This document shows, in pieces, positions 31,405-41,950 of a stretch of DNA of 64,000 bases. Each line of letters opens with the position of its first letter. The stretch's first letter is position 1. The translations under genes were made by a program, and so were the position numbers. The stretch lies in the NCBI RefSeq assembly GCF_002099425.1, contig NW_018344068.1, forward strand, positions 3,173,501 through 3,237,500. The letters are read 5' to 3'. The notes below the pieces were generated by a model that had not been told where the DNA came from, searched no databases, and worked only from the letters and a program-made list of their open reading frames with translations. This DNA comes from Phascolarctos cinereus. Its lineage: Eukaryota; Chordata; Mammalia; Diprotodontia; Phascolarctidae.

Positions 31405-31640
31405 AAGAGGTGGTGTGGTATAATGGATAGAGAGCCAGCTTTGGAATCTAAAGACCTGAGTTTGAGTCTCATCTCTAACTCACTGGTTGTGGGACTCTAA
31501 GCAGTCACTTAACATCTCAGCCAGCTCTCTAGGGTTATACGTTTCAGAGAAGGGGCTGGTCTGCTGGTACGGGGAGATGCTTCTCCGGGAGTTCCCTATA
31601 CCAACAGAATCACTTGTCTGAGCCTCCTTAAGTAGGATCT
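31405..31640 (+). mobile_element. MAR1-like marsupial CORE-SINE, near full length
   Basis: The head 'aggtggtgtggtataatgga' starts the tRNA-like half. The MAR1-specific body follows: 'ggttatacgtttcagagaag', 'gcttctccgggagttcccta', 'taccaacagaatcacttgtc'. Best-preserved copy of this family in the window. Confidence 0.85.
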
Positions 31641-31756
31641 GTCTCTCAACAACCTGATGAGGTCAGGTGGTCAAACAACCATAAAAGGCATCACCTCGCC
31701 TATCCCTTTCATTGAAGAAACTCACAAAAGTTGTGATTTATCTAAGGATTAGTAAT

Positions 31757-31972
31757 AGAGGTTGAGCCTGGAGTCAAGAAGACCCGAGTTCAAATCTAGC
31801 CTCAGATACTTACTAGCTGTGTGCTCCTGGGCACTTAATCCTGTTTGCCTCAGTTTCCTCATCTGTAAAATGAGCTGGAGAAGGAAATGGCAAACCACTC
31901 TAGTATCTTTACTAAGAAAACCCCAAATGGGGTCATGGAGAGTTGGACATGACAGAAACCATTTAACAACAT
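31757..31972 (+). mobile_element. tRNA SINE with RTE (BovB-like) tail
   Basis: Head and MIR-like core, then 'atgagctggagaaggaaatg', 'gcaaaccactctagtatctt', 'aaaaccccaaatggggtcat', 'ggagagttggacatgacaga' and 'aaccatttaacaac'. This 3' part is shared with BovB/RTE-mobilised SINEs. Confidence 0.88.
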
Positions 31973-31977
31973 TACAT

Positions 31978-32140
31978 TTTGGGTTAGAAGACTCAAATTC
32001 AAATACGGAATTTACCACCTACTACCTGTGTGATCTCAGGAAAATCACCTAACTTCTCTGGACCTTCTGAAAAGAAGGGGCTGGACTAGATGACCTCTAG
32101 AATTCTTTCCAGCTCTACATATACGATTTTATGATTCTTT
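31978..32140 (+). mobile_element. MIR3
   Basis: 'gggttagaagactcaaattc', 'ctgtgtgatctcaggaaaat', 'ggggctggactagatgacct', 'ctagaattctttccagctct'. Confidence 0.85.
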
Positions 32141-32287
32141 TTACCGAGTCTGTTCCCAGACAAATTTTGGCTGATTTGCAGTTAAGAATGCTCTCAGAAG
32201 CTGGTCCCAGGGCCTGAGATCATGTCTTTGTGTGAAGCCAACCGCCTCTCCCTGCTTTCCTCTGTTTTCCACAATCTTCCCTATGTG

Positions 32288-32492
32288 ACAGCACGGCATC
32301 ATAGAGGAAGATGCTGGTCTGGCAGTTAAGAGACCTGTATCTGAATCTTAGCTCTGATACTTACTGCCATTTGACTAGGGGGCGAGTCTTTTCTCTGCTG
32401 TGAAATGCACAGAATGGTGATAATATTTGCCTCCATCTGCCTCACAGGGTGCTGGGAATAAAGAATTATGCAAACTTAAAAATCCTGTAGCC
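32288..32492 (+). mobile_element. MIR
   Basis: 'agaggaagatgctggtctgg', 'tgaatcttagctctgatact', 'tgcctcacagggtgctggga' and the tail. Confidence 0.75.
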
Positions 32493-32789
32493 ACCCCGCC
32501 CCCTGTAGGATCCGCTGTAGGATCAGCAGAATCCTAGAGGATATTTCTTTTGAAGCCCTTTTCATTGGAAGACACAGAAACGAACAGAAGACACAGAATG
32601 CTTTCCGTATGATATCTGTTCTTAAGAGATGAAGTTTAGCTAAGAGACTGTCACCCTTATTTCGTGAAGCTCACAGCTCAGTATTTCAAAGACCTTCATG
32701 AAATCTGACCAACAGACTTGGGCCATTTGGAAGAAGCTAATGCTCTCTTTAGAAGTGGCATACCCTGCAAATGCTTTTGGGATCAACAC
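32493..32789. other. Unassigned
   Basis: Short direct repeat 'gtaggatc' near 32508-32526; otherwise nothing is recognised. Confidence 0.3.
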
Positions 32790-32905
32790 TTCAAGATCTT
32801 AGAGGTCATCTATTCTACCCCGTCTCATTGACAGATGAAGAAAATGAGGCTCAGAAATTAAATGACAGGCCCAAAGTCACAGAAGTAATGAGTTAGAAGA
32901 GTGGA
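32790..32905 (-). mobile_element. MIR3
   Basis: 'caagatcttagaggtcatct', 'gacagatgaagaaaatgagg', 'aggcccaaagtcacagaagt'. Confidence 0.75.
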
Positions 32906-33800
32906 GATCACAGAACCACAGCAACTTTTTGAGTCTGGAGGGACCTCAGGGGCATCTTGGCCAGCCCACACCACAAAGGACAACTACTCCAACTACCAGA
33001 CACCAGAGTGCAATCATCTAGCCCCTTTTGGAAGGCCTCCAATTAGGAGGAACTGACCACCTCTTGAGGCAGCTTATGCCACTTTTAGACAACCCTGGTG
33101 GCTAGGGGGTTCTCCTTGACATCAAGCTTAAATCTGCCACTTATCAGCTTCTAACTGTTTCTCTTCATTTGGCCCTTTGGGACAAACAGAATAAGGCTCT
33201 CTTCCACATGATGGCCTTTGAAATACTTAATGACAGCTATCACAATCCTCCTGAGTCTTCAAGTTAAACTTTCCCAAATCATTCCACTTATCTTTTCATG
33301 ACATGGATGCAAGTGCCATTACCATCCTAGTTACTCTCCTGTGAATGCTTTTTTGCTTATTGATGTCATTCTGAAACTTTGGCATCCAAACTGAACATAG
33401 TCCTTTTGATGTGGTCTGCCCAGGGCAGAGAACAGAAGGACTCTCCTCATCTCACTCTTGGAAGCTATTTTTGGCTGTCACATCCCAATGCTGATTCATA
33501 TTCCAATACAACCTCCATATCTTTTTCAGATAAACTGCTGTCTCACCATATTTTCTCCATCTATAGTTATCAAGTTGATTACTTGAACTCATGTATTATT
33601 TTACACTTACCCCCATTAAATTGCATCTTACTCAATCCAATCCAGTACTCTAGCCTGTTAAAATATTTTTGGATGCTGATTCTATCCTCCAGTATGTTAG
33701 CTGTCCCTCTAAATTTCATGTCATCTGAAAATTCAATGATAATGTCACCTTTCCCTTTAACCCAGTCACTGATAACAACAGAAGGCCAAGCATAGATGTC
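32906..33800 (-). mobile_element. L3 (CR1) LINE, 3' portion
   Basis: Antisense text follows the CR1/L3 3' region: 'gagtctggagggacctcagg', 'ttggccctttgggacaaaca', 'gacagctatcacaatcctcc', 'ttaccatcctagttactctc', 'aaactgaacatagtcctttt', 'attaaattgcatcttactca'. This is the same order as the copies at 37196/40532 and 55775. Confidence 0.88.
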
Positions 33801-33862
33801 TAAGGCACTGAGATTTGAACCCATATCTTTTTACTCCAAAGCGAATGCTTTGGTGGTCAGTG
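33801..33862 (-). mobile_element. MIR head fragment
   Basis: 'gagatttgaacccatatctt' and 'tttactccaaagcgaatgct'. Confidence 0.55.
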
Positions 33863-34562
33863 TCCCAGCTTTCTATAGCTTGAGCACCCCCCAGCATCCT
33901 TGCTCTACAAGGGCAGAAAAGCTATGTACATGTATATAACTGATTGTCTAGGTGGAAGTAAAGGATTTTAAAAAATCAAATAAACTTTGTTTTTCCTTTG
34001 TTACTGGCACAGCACTTTAAAGCATATCCTCATTTCTTAAGTGGCAATAGTAATAGTTTAATCTGTGATGGGTAACAGTTTTATGAATTATCCACTGGAC
34101 AGCCATGTTGGTCACATTTCACATCTATAAATATCGATTTCCATCAACTACAGGCTCACACCCAATTAAGCTGCACATTCAACAATGTTCTCATTTTTAA
34201 TCAGTCACCTGTTTTTCATTTTAAGTTTATCACACTTGGGGGAAAAAAAAGCTAACCTTTTTTTTAGATGTAAAGAAAGCTACAAACATCAGCCTAAGAA
34301 ATTTCATTTTGAGGCATTAACTCATTTTGAAAGTCCCTTGGCTATTTGAGGTGTAGAGTTTCCATTAGCAGAACAAAATCCATGAAGTCGGAACTTCACA
34401 TCCTTATGGAAAACAGTCCCTTCCCCTAATTATTTAGTCTAGCAAGGAATGAAAATAATTAAGTCTCAAAATCCCCTTTTAGAAAGGGGCATCAAGAGGG
34501 GGAAATGAAGATTTTTCTACCTAGCTACTGAAAAACAGGACCATCCTGCGCCAAGTAATGCC
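33863..34562. other. Unassigned AT-rich stretch
   Basis: No repeat or gene is recognised. 34020-34330 lacks repeat signatures and could be conserved non-coding DNA; not testable here. Confidence 0.3.
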
Positions 34563-34800
34563 AGTAAGGTATAATGGAAAGATCACACTAAGCAGAGTCA
34601 GAAAAACTTGGTTGGAATTACACCTCTGGCCTTACCAGCTGTATGACCTGGCAACCTACTTAACCTTTCTAAGCCTCAGTTTCCTTAACAGTAAAATGGG
34701 AAAACCTGCTTTATCTACTTCACAGGATCAGTATGAGAGAAGTACTTTATAAATCTTAATGTTTTACAGAAGTGGAAGCTATTGCTGTTAATAATAATAC
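34563..34800 (+). mobile_element. MIR
   Basis: Full sense order: 'aagatcacactaagcagagt', 'tgtatgacctggcaacctac', 'ctcagtttccttaacagtaa', 'tttataaatcttaatgtttt' and an AATAATAA end. Confidence 0.82.
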
Positions 34801-35029
34801 TTAAATATCTGGATAGAAGGCCTGTGGTATGAATTGTGAGGCTCAATAAAGGCTTTCCCCTCAAATTCTTGATTTGTTTCATATAGTGTCTGTTTAAAAA
34901 CAACAGTAGTAGTTTTACAATCTAAGTGTATTATGAGTGACAATTGTAATTGTTAAGAAATAGCTTCAAAATTAGAAACCATGCTTCACACATTGATATT
35001 TTTCATCATTTATCAGAGGTAAGACAGGC

Positions 35030-35225
35030 ATCAAGGCACATATGACAGAATGCTGGATTTGGAATCAGGAAGACTAGGGTTCATTTGTGAACTTTGACAC
35101 TAGCCATGCAACCCTGGGAAAGTTACTTTTATGGGTTTCAAGTAAGAACTGCACATTTATCTGTAGACCAAGTCACAGAGAGGTGAGATCTCTATCAGTG
35201 AAATCACAGGTGTCTTTCTCACATG
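35030..35225 (+). mobile_element. MAR1-like CORE-SINE
   Basis: 'agaatgctggatttggaatc', 'catgcaaccctgggaaagtt', then the degraded MAR1 body 'atctctatcagtgaaatcac'. Confidence 0.7.
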
Positions 35226-35439
35226 AATCATACAGGCCTTACTGTCCTACTAACATCCCCCACCGACAGGGACTAGGGGATGTTGGCAAAGCACTTAATG
35301 AAAAGGTGTTGGGAGTAAAGGAAGGCTAGAATTCATGATCTTGTTAAGGTTGGATCTTACCTTAATCTCCTGTAGGCCATGGCAATTCCCAGCCAGAGAT
35401 AAAAGCCTGAAGAAGATATGTTACAAGAAATAGTCATGG

Positions 35440-35622
35440 GGAAATTGTGCTGGACTAGACATATTAGAATTCTAGTTCCAGCTGTGTGTTTGACTCATTA
35501 CTTGACCTTGAAAAAACTAATTCCTATTCTTGTGCCTCAGTTTTCTCTCTGTAAAATTAGGGGATCAGATTGAATGATCTTATAAGGCCCCTTCTAGATG
35601 TACAAGTCTATGATTATATCTT
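35440..35622 (+). mobile_element. MIR3
   Basis: 'gaattctagttccagctgtg', 'gcctcagttttctctctgta', 'gggatcagattgaatgatct', 'tataaggccccttctagatg'. Confidence 0.8.
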
Positions 35623-36077
35623 ATCTTGGGAGGTCCCCCCACTAAAATCTTCCTTTGCTGCACTGTGTCAGGGTGATGTGGAAGGGATCCTGGACTCCTG
35701 CCATACAAAGACCAGCCTAAGTTCAGAGATGCTCATCTTCAGATATTTGACCAGCTTGGCCAAGGCAAATCATGACACATGGATAGATTACAGTCTTCAT
35801 TGATGAAGGAACACCACCAGTACTCCCAACACCAGTGAGATCATCTATTTTTCAAAACATCAAGTTATTTTTAAGAGGTAGGTTGCATAAATGGTCTCAT
35901 TCTCAACCTTCCCTGAGATATAACTACATGGTCTTGGAGAGGTTAAGTTTGATGACATGTCTCAGCAAGTGTACAAGGTGACGCCACAGAAATTCATCAC
36001 AGGGGCACGTCATTGGCCTTATTGTCCAGGAGGAAAAGTTGGATAAGATAGGACTGAAGATAAAACACTGAACATGG
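35623..36077. other. Unassigned
   Basis: No repeat signature. The 77-codon frame at 35570-35803 begins inside the MIR3 and has no motif. Confidence 0.3.
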
Positions 36078-36196
36078 TAAAGTGGAATGAGCCAATTTGG
36101 AGTCAAAGGACCTGGGTTTTAATTTCAGCTTGCCTGCATTGCATTGGATAGCTTCAAACATTTCTTCCAGACCTAGGTCTATGATTTTGTGATAGC
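36078..36196 (+). mobile_element. MIR3, internally deleted
   Basis: 'tggaatgagccaatttggag', 'tcaaaggacctgggttttaa', then directly 'ttcttccagacctaggtcta' and 'tgattttgtg'. The core is missing. Confidence 0.7.
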
Positions 36197-36374
36197 TCAG
36201 ACCAATGTGTCATAGGACAAGGGACATCATAGGCCTTAAGACACAGAACACTGATGTTAGTGTCATTATGAAGCTGACTATGAAGTCACTGCCCTATGTA
36301 ACCTGTTATAGCGTTTGTTCCTTTTCATTTTGCATGCACGTGCTATGTGCACACATGTACACTCATCTATTCCC

Positions 36375-36480
36375 GCCCAATAAGTATTTATGTGCGAGGC
36401 ACTGTGTCGGGTGTTGGGGTTATAAAGACAAAATGAAAAACGGTTCTGGTTCTCAAGCAGTTTATGTTCTGCTTGTACCA
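36375..36480 (-). mobile_element. L2 3' end
   Basis: 'ccaataagtatttatgtgcg', 'gcactgtgtcgggtgttggg', 'ctggttctcaagcagtttat'. Confidence 0.75.
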
Positions 36481-36764
36481 CCTCCCAACTTAATGCTTAA
36501 TAAACCCACATTTGCTACCCTTACCTGGAGGGTGGCTAAAAATGGAGTCACAAACCTGATCTCCATGGATGGGTGATATGGTTGATGTTGCCTTTATAGA
36601 ATCTTTCTTGGAAGTCTTAACCTTTTTCAGGTATTGCTCAGGTCTTAAGGGAACTCAGCAGAGCACCGGTGGTCACAATATTAAAAAAGAGCTAACTCTG
36701 AGAAATCTGGGACTCCAGACCTGGCTGTTATCACCAGCCTTCCTCTTCCTCCTCTCTCATCCCC
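36481..36764. other. Unassigned
   Basis: No confident repeat or gene is seen. Confidence 0.3.
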
Positions 36765-36850
36765 TTATTACGTAACTTGCTCAAGATACACACAAAGTAT
36801 ACAGCAGAGTCTATGATTCTAAATCCAATGCTTTTTCTAGTATATTATGA
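36765..36850 (-). mobile_element. MIR head half
   Basis: 'ttacgtaacttgctcaagat', 'acagcagagtctatgattct', 'aaatccaatgctttttctag'. Confidence 0.6.
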
Positions 36851-36934
36851 GACCTCCTACAATTTTTTCCCCCTATGATATGTACTATGCATGTTACTGG
36901 ATTATTATTAACAATATTTTCTTTGGTTCAGATA

Positions 36935-37190
36935 TGTGATTTTATCAGCATACACAACTTCTGGTGAGAATGTTCTCTCTACCAACACAGACTGGCAACT
37001 CATTTATATATAAATATAAATTTACACACACACATATATACATACACACAAATACACACATAAACATACCCATGTATCAAAGAGTGACCTAAGAGACAAG
37101 TAGTTAAGTGAGGTGCCCACGGCTTTACAGGTAGTATATGTCAGAAGCAAAATTTGAACTCAAGTCTTTCTGATTCCAAGGCTGGACCTA
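36935..37190 (-). mobile_element. MAR1-like CORE-SINE with internal TA/CA tract
   Basis: 'tgattttatcagcatacaca', 'gagaatgttctctctaccaa', 'cacagactggcaactcattt', then an alternating TA/CA tract (37003-37075), then 'gtagttaagtgaggtgccca' and the head half. Confidence 0.75.
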
Positions 37191-37195
37191 TATTC

Positions 37196-37649
37196 ATTAT
37201 TCCAAAGAATTACAGAAGCTTAAAATTCTACAACTGGAAGGAAACTCTGTACCCATTTAGTCTGACCCCCATTGACAAGAGGCATTCCTACTGTAACATA
37301 CCTGAGAAGTGGTCATCCAGTCTCTGCTTGAAGACTTTCACTGAGGAGGACTACCTCTTGTTATGGCATTCTACTTCATTTTTGCAGCTCTAATTGTTGG
37401 TAAACTTTTTTCCTGACATCAAGCCTAAATTGGCTTTTTTGGCCAACTTCTACCCATTATTCCTGGTTCTGCCCTTTGGGACCAACCCTCCCCAGCCCCA
37501 GTTTAATAACTCCTCCAGATGCCTGAAGATCGCTATATTCCCATCCCTTTCATCCCTGACCCTTTGAGTCTTCTCTATGCTAATCAAAATTAGATTCTTC
37601 AACAATCCCTACATGACATGGACTCAAGGTCCTTTACCATCCTGGTTAC
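37196..37649 (-). mobile_element. L3 (CR1) LINE, left piece
   Basis: Antisense L3 3' end: 'gaattacagaagcttaaaat', 'catccagtctctgcttgaag', 'ttctgccctttgggaccaac', 'catgacatggactcaaggtc', 'cctttaccatcctggttac'. It breaks exactly where HAL1 begins and continues at 40532. Confidence 0.88.
37638..37649. repeat. HAL1 target-site duplication, left
   Basis: catcctggttac, matched by aattctggttac at 40520-40531 (10 of 12). The left copy keeps the L3 reading. Confidence 0.75.
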
Positions 37650-38334
37650 GTTTTTTTTTTTTGCATATTTTATTAATTTATTTTGATTTATCAACAGTCA
37701 CTTCCATATTCTTTTGAGTTTAAAATTTTTCTCCCCCTTCCTCCCCACCACCCTCCCCAAGAAGGCGCACAATCTGATACAGGCTATACATTTACATTCC
37801 TATTAAACATATTTTCACATTAGTGAAGTTGTAAGCAAAAATTAAAAACAATAGGAGGAACCATCAGAAAGAGGAAACAAAATTCAATAGAAGAGAAAAA
37901 AAAGATAGCGATTCAACTTTCACAGTTATGATTACTATGTGTCTTTTTTCTCCATCCTTTTCCCTGTTTATGCTTTTCTTTCTCCTCTCTCCCTTCCCTG
38001 CCTCTCCAGTACTTTGCTTTTGACCAACACCTCCTTCAGTCTCTCCTCCCTTCTATTATTCCCCTCCCCCCCTTCCCCTTCACCTCCACTGCTTCTTCCC
38101 TCCCTTCCATCCCCCCTCCCTTTTCTTTCCCCTTTTCCCTCCTACTGCTCATAGGGCAAGTTAGATGTCCATACCTAACTGATTATGTTGTTCCCTTCTT
38201 GAGCCAAATCTAATGAAAGCAAGGTTCAAACAATGCTCACCCCCCCTCCCTTCTTTCCCTCTGCTGTAATAGGATTTTTTGTCTTTCCTGTAATGTAATT
38301 TACCCTTGTCTGCCTCCTCCTTTCTCAGTACATT

Positions 38335-38489
38335 ATTTTCTTTTTTTTTTTAAGGCAGTTGGGGTTAAGTGACTTGCCCAGGGTCACACAGCTAGTAAGT
38401 GTCAAGTGTTTGGTTTGAGGCCGGATTTTAACTCAGGTACTCCTCATTTCAGGGCCAGTGCTCTATCCACTGTGCCACCTAGCTGCCCC
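38335..38489 (-). mobile_element. Marsupial tRNA-derived SINE inside HAL1 3' UTR
   Basis: Antisense SINE from a T-run to the head 'gtgccacctagctgcccc'. It is flanked by a perfect 12-base duplication tctcagtacatt (38323-38334 and 38490-38501). It is the youngest layer of the L3-HAL1-SINE nest. Confidence 0.95.
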
Positions 38490-38734
38490 TCTCAGTACAT
38501 TTTCTAAGATCAGACTAATCCACTTACTTGGATCCACTTAACCCACTTGATTAGATTTTTTTAAAAACATTGCATCAAAATCAACTAATATCCACCCCCT
38601 TTATGTATACTCCTTTAACATGGTGTAATAACAATATAGTTCTCAAGAGTTGCAAGTGTCATCTTCCCTTGTAGGGATGTAAACAGTCTGCCCTTACTAA
38701 CAACATTTTGTATCTTTTTGTCCCATTTACCTTT

Positions 38735-39685
38735 TTATGTCTTTCTTGAATCTTGTACTTGAAGATCAAATTTTATGTTGAGCTCTGGTCTTTTTATGAG
38801 GAAGGTTTGGAAGTCCCCTATTTCGTTGAACATCCATCTCCTCCCTTGAAAAATCATGCTCATTTTTGCAGGGTAGTTGATCCTTGGCTACAATCCAAAC
38901 TCCTTTGCCTTACAGAATATCATGTTCCACACCCTGCAGTCTTTTAATGTAGAAGCTGCAAGGTCCTGTGTAATCCTGACTGTGGTTGCATGATATTTAA
39001 ATTGTTTCTTTCGGGCTACTTGCAGCACCTTCTCTTTCATCTGGTAATTTTGGAATTTTGCTATTATATTCCTTGGCGTCAATTTGGGATCTCTTTCAGG
39101 TGGTGAGCAGTGTATTCTTTCTATGGCTATTTGCAGTTTTCCTTTATGATTTCCTGAAAGATACTGTCCAGGCTCTTTTTTTCGTCATGATTTTCAGGTA
39201 GTCCAATGATTTTTAAATTGTCTCTCCTGGATCGATTTTCCAGGTTGGTTGTTTTACTGATGAGATATTTTATGTTTTCATCCATTTTTTCATTTTCTTG
39301 TTTCTGTTTGAGTGATTCTTGCTCTCTCATAGTCATTAGTTTCCATTTGTCCAATTCTAGTTTTTAACAGATTGTTTTCTTCTGTTAGTTTTTGTACTTC
39401 CTTCTTCACTTGGCCAATTGTGTTTTTTAGGGACTTGTTTTCTTCAGTGTACTTTTTTTCCAATTGGCCAATTGTATTTTTTAAGGACTCTTCTACCTCT
39501 CTCATTAGACTTTTAAAATCCTTCTTGAGCTCTTCTAAGAAGGCTTTTTAGGCTTCAGACCAATTCACATTCCCTTTTGATGTTGCAGATATGGGTTTGT
39601 TGACAATGGTGTCCTCTTCAGAATTTCTGTCTTGATCTCCACTCTTCTCATAATATGAATCTATGGTATGTTTCTTTTTACTCAT
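38735..39685 (-). pseudogene. HAL1 ORF1 (L1 ORF1p-like RNA-binding protein), decayed
   Basis: Starts MSKKKHTIDSYYEKSGDQD and ends IKFDLQVQDSRKT then TAA, 317 codons in all, the usual ORF1p size. A leucine/lysine-rich coiled-coil-like region (…LKNTIGQLEKKYTEENKSL…) is followed by ENRSRRDNLKIIGLPE, the RRM entry of L1 ORF1p. The C-terminal domain shows PRNIIAKFQNYQMKEKVLQ. An in-frame stop lies at about 39549, and two length changes shift and then restore the frame, so it is not expressible. The protein would coat L1-type RNA and act as a nucleic-acid chaperone. Confidence 0.85.
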
Positions 39686-40531
39686 GGTTTCTTTATTCCC
39701 TGGCCTTTAAAGGGACTGAGCTCTCCTGCTGGGGAACAGAGGGCACTGACCCAAGCTTCTTGTGTTGGGAGCCTAGGTTTTGGTCACTGGCTTTGTGTGC
39801 TCTGGCCTCTTAAGTTGGCAACTGGAGGCTATAGGGTTTTGGCAGCTTACCTCATGTTGGGCTGGAATCAGCAAGGCTGGAACTTTCAGGCAATTCTAGG
39901 TTGCCTGCTTTTCCTTTCCTTTAGCTTTCTTCAGCTCCTTTTAGATGGGTGCTACAGGGTGTTTATCTGCCTGGGGCCCCTTGCAATGCTGCCTCCCTCC
40001 TTTCTGCTAATGCACTGGGAGATTCCTTTGTGGTAGAGTGCCGAGGCACCTGGTGGTTTTCTGAGCTGGTTTCCCCAGGTTCCCCTGTCCTCACTGAGGC
40101 ACTTGGAGGTCCAGGTGTTGGTGTTTGCTTGCTCTACCACCTGAGCTTCAGGATCTCCTCCTGGTTGACAGTTGGAGGCTGTAGGGTTCTGACAGCTTAC
40201 CTGGTGTTGGGTTGGAATCAGCAAGGCTGGGACTTTAGGAAGACTCTAAGTTGTTTTCTTCAGCTCCTTTCAGATGAATGCTGCAAGGTGCTTATCTGTC
40301 TGGGGCCCTTTTGTAGTGCTGCTTCCGTTATTTTTGCTGAGGCACTGAGAGACCTGTTTGCTGGGCTGCTGCACTGCTGCTCCCCATCTTTCTTCTAGTT
40401 CAGCTGTTACAGGGTTTTTTTTCCCCCCTAAGGTGATATTTTCTGGGTTTTCAGAGGTTGATAGGCGAGAATGAGAGCGACTACCTTTTTACTCCGCCAT
40501 CTTGGCTCCCAGAAGTGGAAATTCTGGTTAC

Positions 40532-41035
40532 CTTCTTCTGGAGGCTCTACTTATTAATGTTCTTAAACCATAGCACCAGAACTCTACATAGTACTCTAGA
40601 TGAGGTTTGACAAGGACAGAATACGATGGGATGATTAGCTCCCTAGGCTTTGAAACCGTGCCCTTCTTATGCACACAGCCCAAGGTCATATTTGCCTTTT
40701 TGGCTGCCACACATGCACTGTTGACTCATATGGCATTTGCAGTCCACTAAAAACTCCAGATCTTTTTCAGAACAACTGCTGTGTAACCATGTTCCTCCAT
40801 ATTGAACATATGAAGTTGATTATTTGATCCCAAATGTAAGACTTCGCTTTTATCCCTTTTGAGTTTCACCTTATTAGATTCAGCTCAGTATTCCAGGCTG
40901 TCAAGATCTTTTTGGATCCTGATAATCATCCACTGTCTTAGCTCTCCCTCTTATCTTTGTGTCATTTTTAAAGTACAATCTGCAGGTGTATCTATACCTT
41001 TATTCAAGCTACCTCATTAATAATATTAGTAAATA
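40532..41035 (-). mobile_element. L3 (CR1) LINE, right piece
   Basis: Continues the L3: 'cttcttctggaggctctact', 'agaactctacatagtactct', 'cctttttggctgccacacat', 'tttttggatcctgataatca'. The minus strand spans residues like MAAKKANMTLGCVHKKGTV in this 3' coding end. Confidence 0.88.
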
Positions 41036-41104
41036 ATAATGGAAAATATATAGGAGAATGATGGGAGATTGGGCTGGAAAAGCAGGCTAAGATCAGATAG
41101 TAGA

Positions 41105-41222
41105 GAACCTTCCATCCCACATATCCCAACTAATAGGCATCTTCCTAATGCACAGGACTGACCACACTATTTATTCCCTTTCTCAAAAACATGCAATGAT
41201 GCCCTACTTCCTACCTATGGAA
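41105..41222 (+). mobile_element. L2, left piece
   Basis: 'acaggactgaccacactatt', 'ccctttctcaaaaacatgca', 'atgatgccctacttcctacc' match the L2 '..DHTxxxPLLKNxQWxPxxY' segment. Split by the MIR at 41223. Confidence 0.7.
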
Positions 41223-41430
41223 GCATGGTCACAGGGAAAGAGCATCAAATTTGGAATGCAAGCAACTAAGCCCTTTGAGACTCAGGTTCCTTACCTACAT
41301 AAAGTAGGTATAATTACATTTGCACCGTTTACATCACATAGCTATTGTGAGGATCAAAAGACACAATTTATGTTCAGGAATTTACAAACGGAAACAGTAT
41401 TTAACAGATGTAAAGTATCATCATCATTAA
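41223..41430 (+). mobile_element. MIR inserted in L2
   Basis: 'gggaaagagcatcaaatttg', 'actcaggttccttacctaca', 'agctattgtgaggatcaaaa', 'aggaatttacaaacggaaac'. Confidence 0.75.
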
Positions 41431-41439
41431 TCATTATCT

Positions 41440-41950
41440 TCATCACTGAATCAAATCCAGGTGTTCAAAGTCTCTCCCAGCAACCCCTCTACACCCACCT
41501 AGGTTGGTCCCATTCTTCTTTTCCAGCCTCGTCTCCCACATTTGCTCCAGCCAGAATGGACTACTTGCTTTATCTTAATCCTGCCTTTGCTCAGACAGTT
41601 CCCTCCTCATGGACGCTATCTTCCCCATCCACGTATCTACCTGAAAAAAATCCTACCCGTCCTTGAAGACCCACTCAAATGCCCCTTGTCTAGGAAGCTT
41701 TCTCTGATTTTTGCAGCTGGAAGTGATTCTTCCTTTCCCTATACTAGTAAATAAACACATTGTCATTTACTTATGATATTTATCACCATCTTCTTTGTGT
41801 TATTTATATACTTATCTTATTTCCTCTACTGGATTGTGGGCTCCCTACATACAGAGACTGTCTTATACATTGCTGTATCTTCCTTGGCATAACCTAGCAT
41901 GGCATACCACAGACTGTAGCCACTTACCAAATATTTGGTATGTGAATAAA
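41440..41950 (+). mobile_element. L2, right piece to 3' terminus
   Basis: Continues the L2 3' coding end and UTR: 'gaagacccactcaaatgccc', 'cttgtctaggaagctttctc', 'tggattgtgggctccctaca', 'aacctagcatggcataccac'. The 172-codon frame at 41148-41666 runs through L2 and MIR and is not a gene. Confidence 0.85.

Larger units (their letters stand above)
37650..40519 (-). mobile_element. HAL1 (half-L1) retrotransposon, both ends present
   Basis: On the minus strand it opens with 'gggagccaagatggcggagt' (about 40510-40491). It has about 0.8 kb of 5' UTR, one ORF1 (39685-38735), about 1 kb of purine-rich 3' UTR (with a SINE inside) and a poly(A) seen as the T-run at 37651-37663. No ORF2 is present. Target duplication and both termini are recognisable, so the lack of ORF2 is not due to 5' truncation. 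The old copy at 5650 has the same layout. Confidence 0.88.

Noticed and set aside
39668-40398. Plus-strand frames of 122 and 149 codons, rich in tryptophan and leucine
   Set aside because: They are the antisense of the HAL1 5' UTR, whose GC-rich purine/pyrimidine pattern leaves long chance frames.
41148-41666. 172-codon frame
   Set aside because: It reads through L2, an inserted MIR and L2 again. The protein has no domain and the element boundaries explain the DNA.
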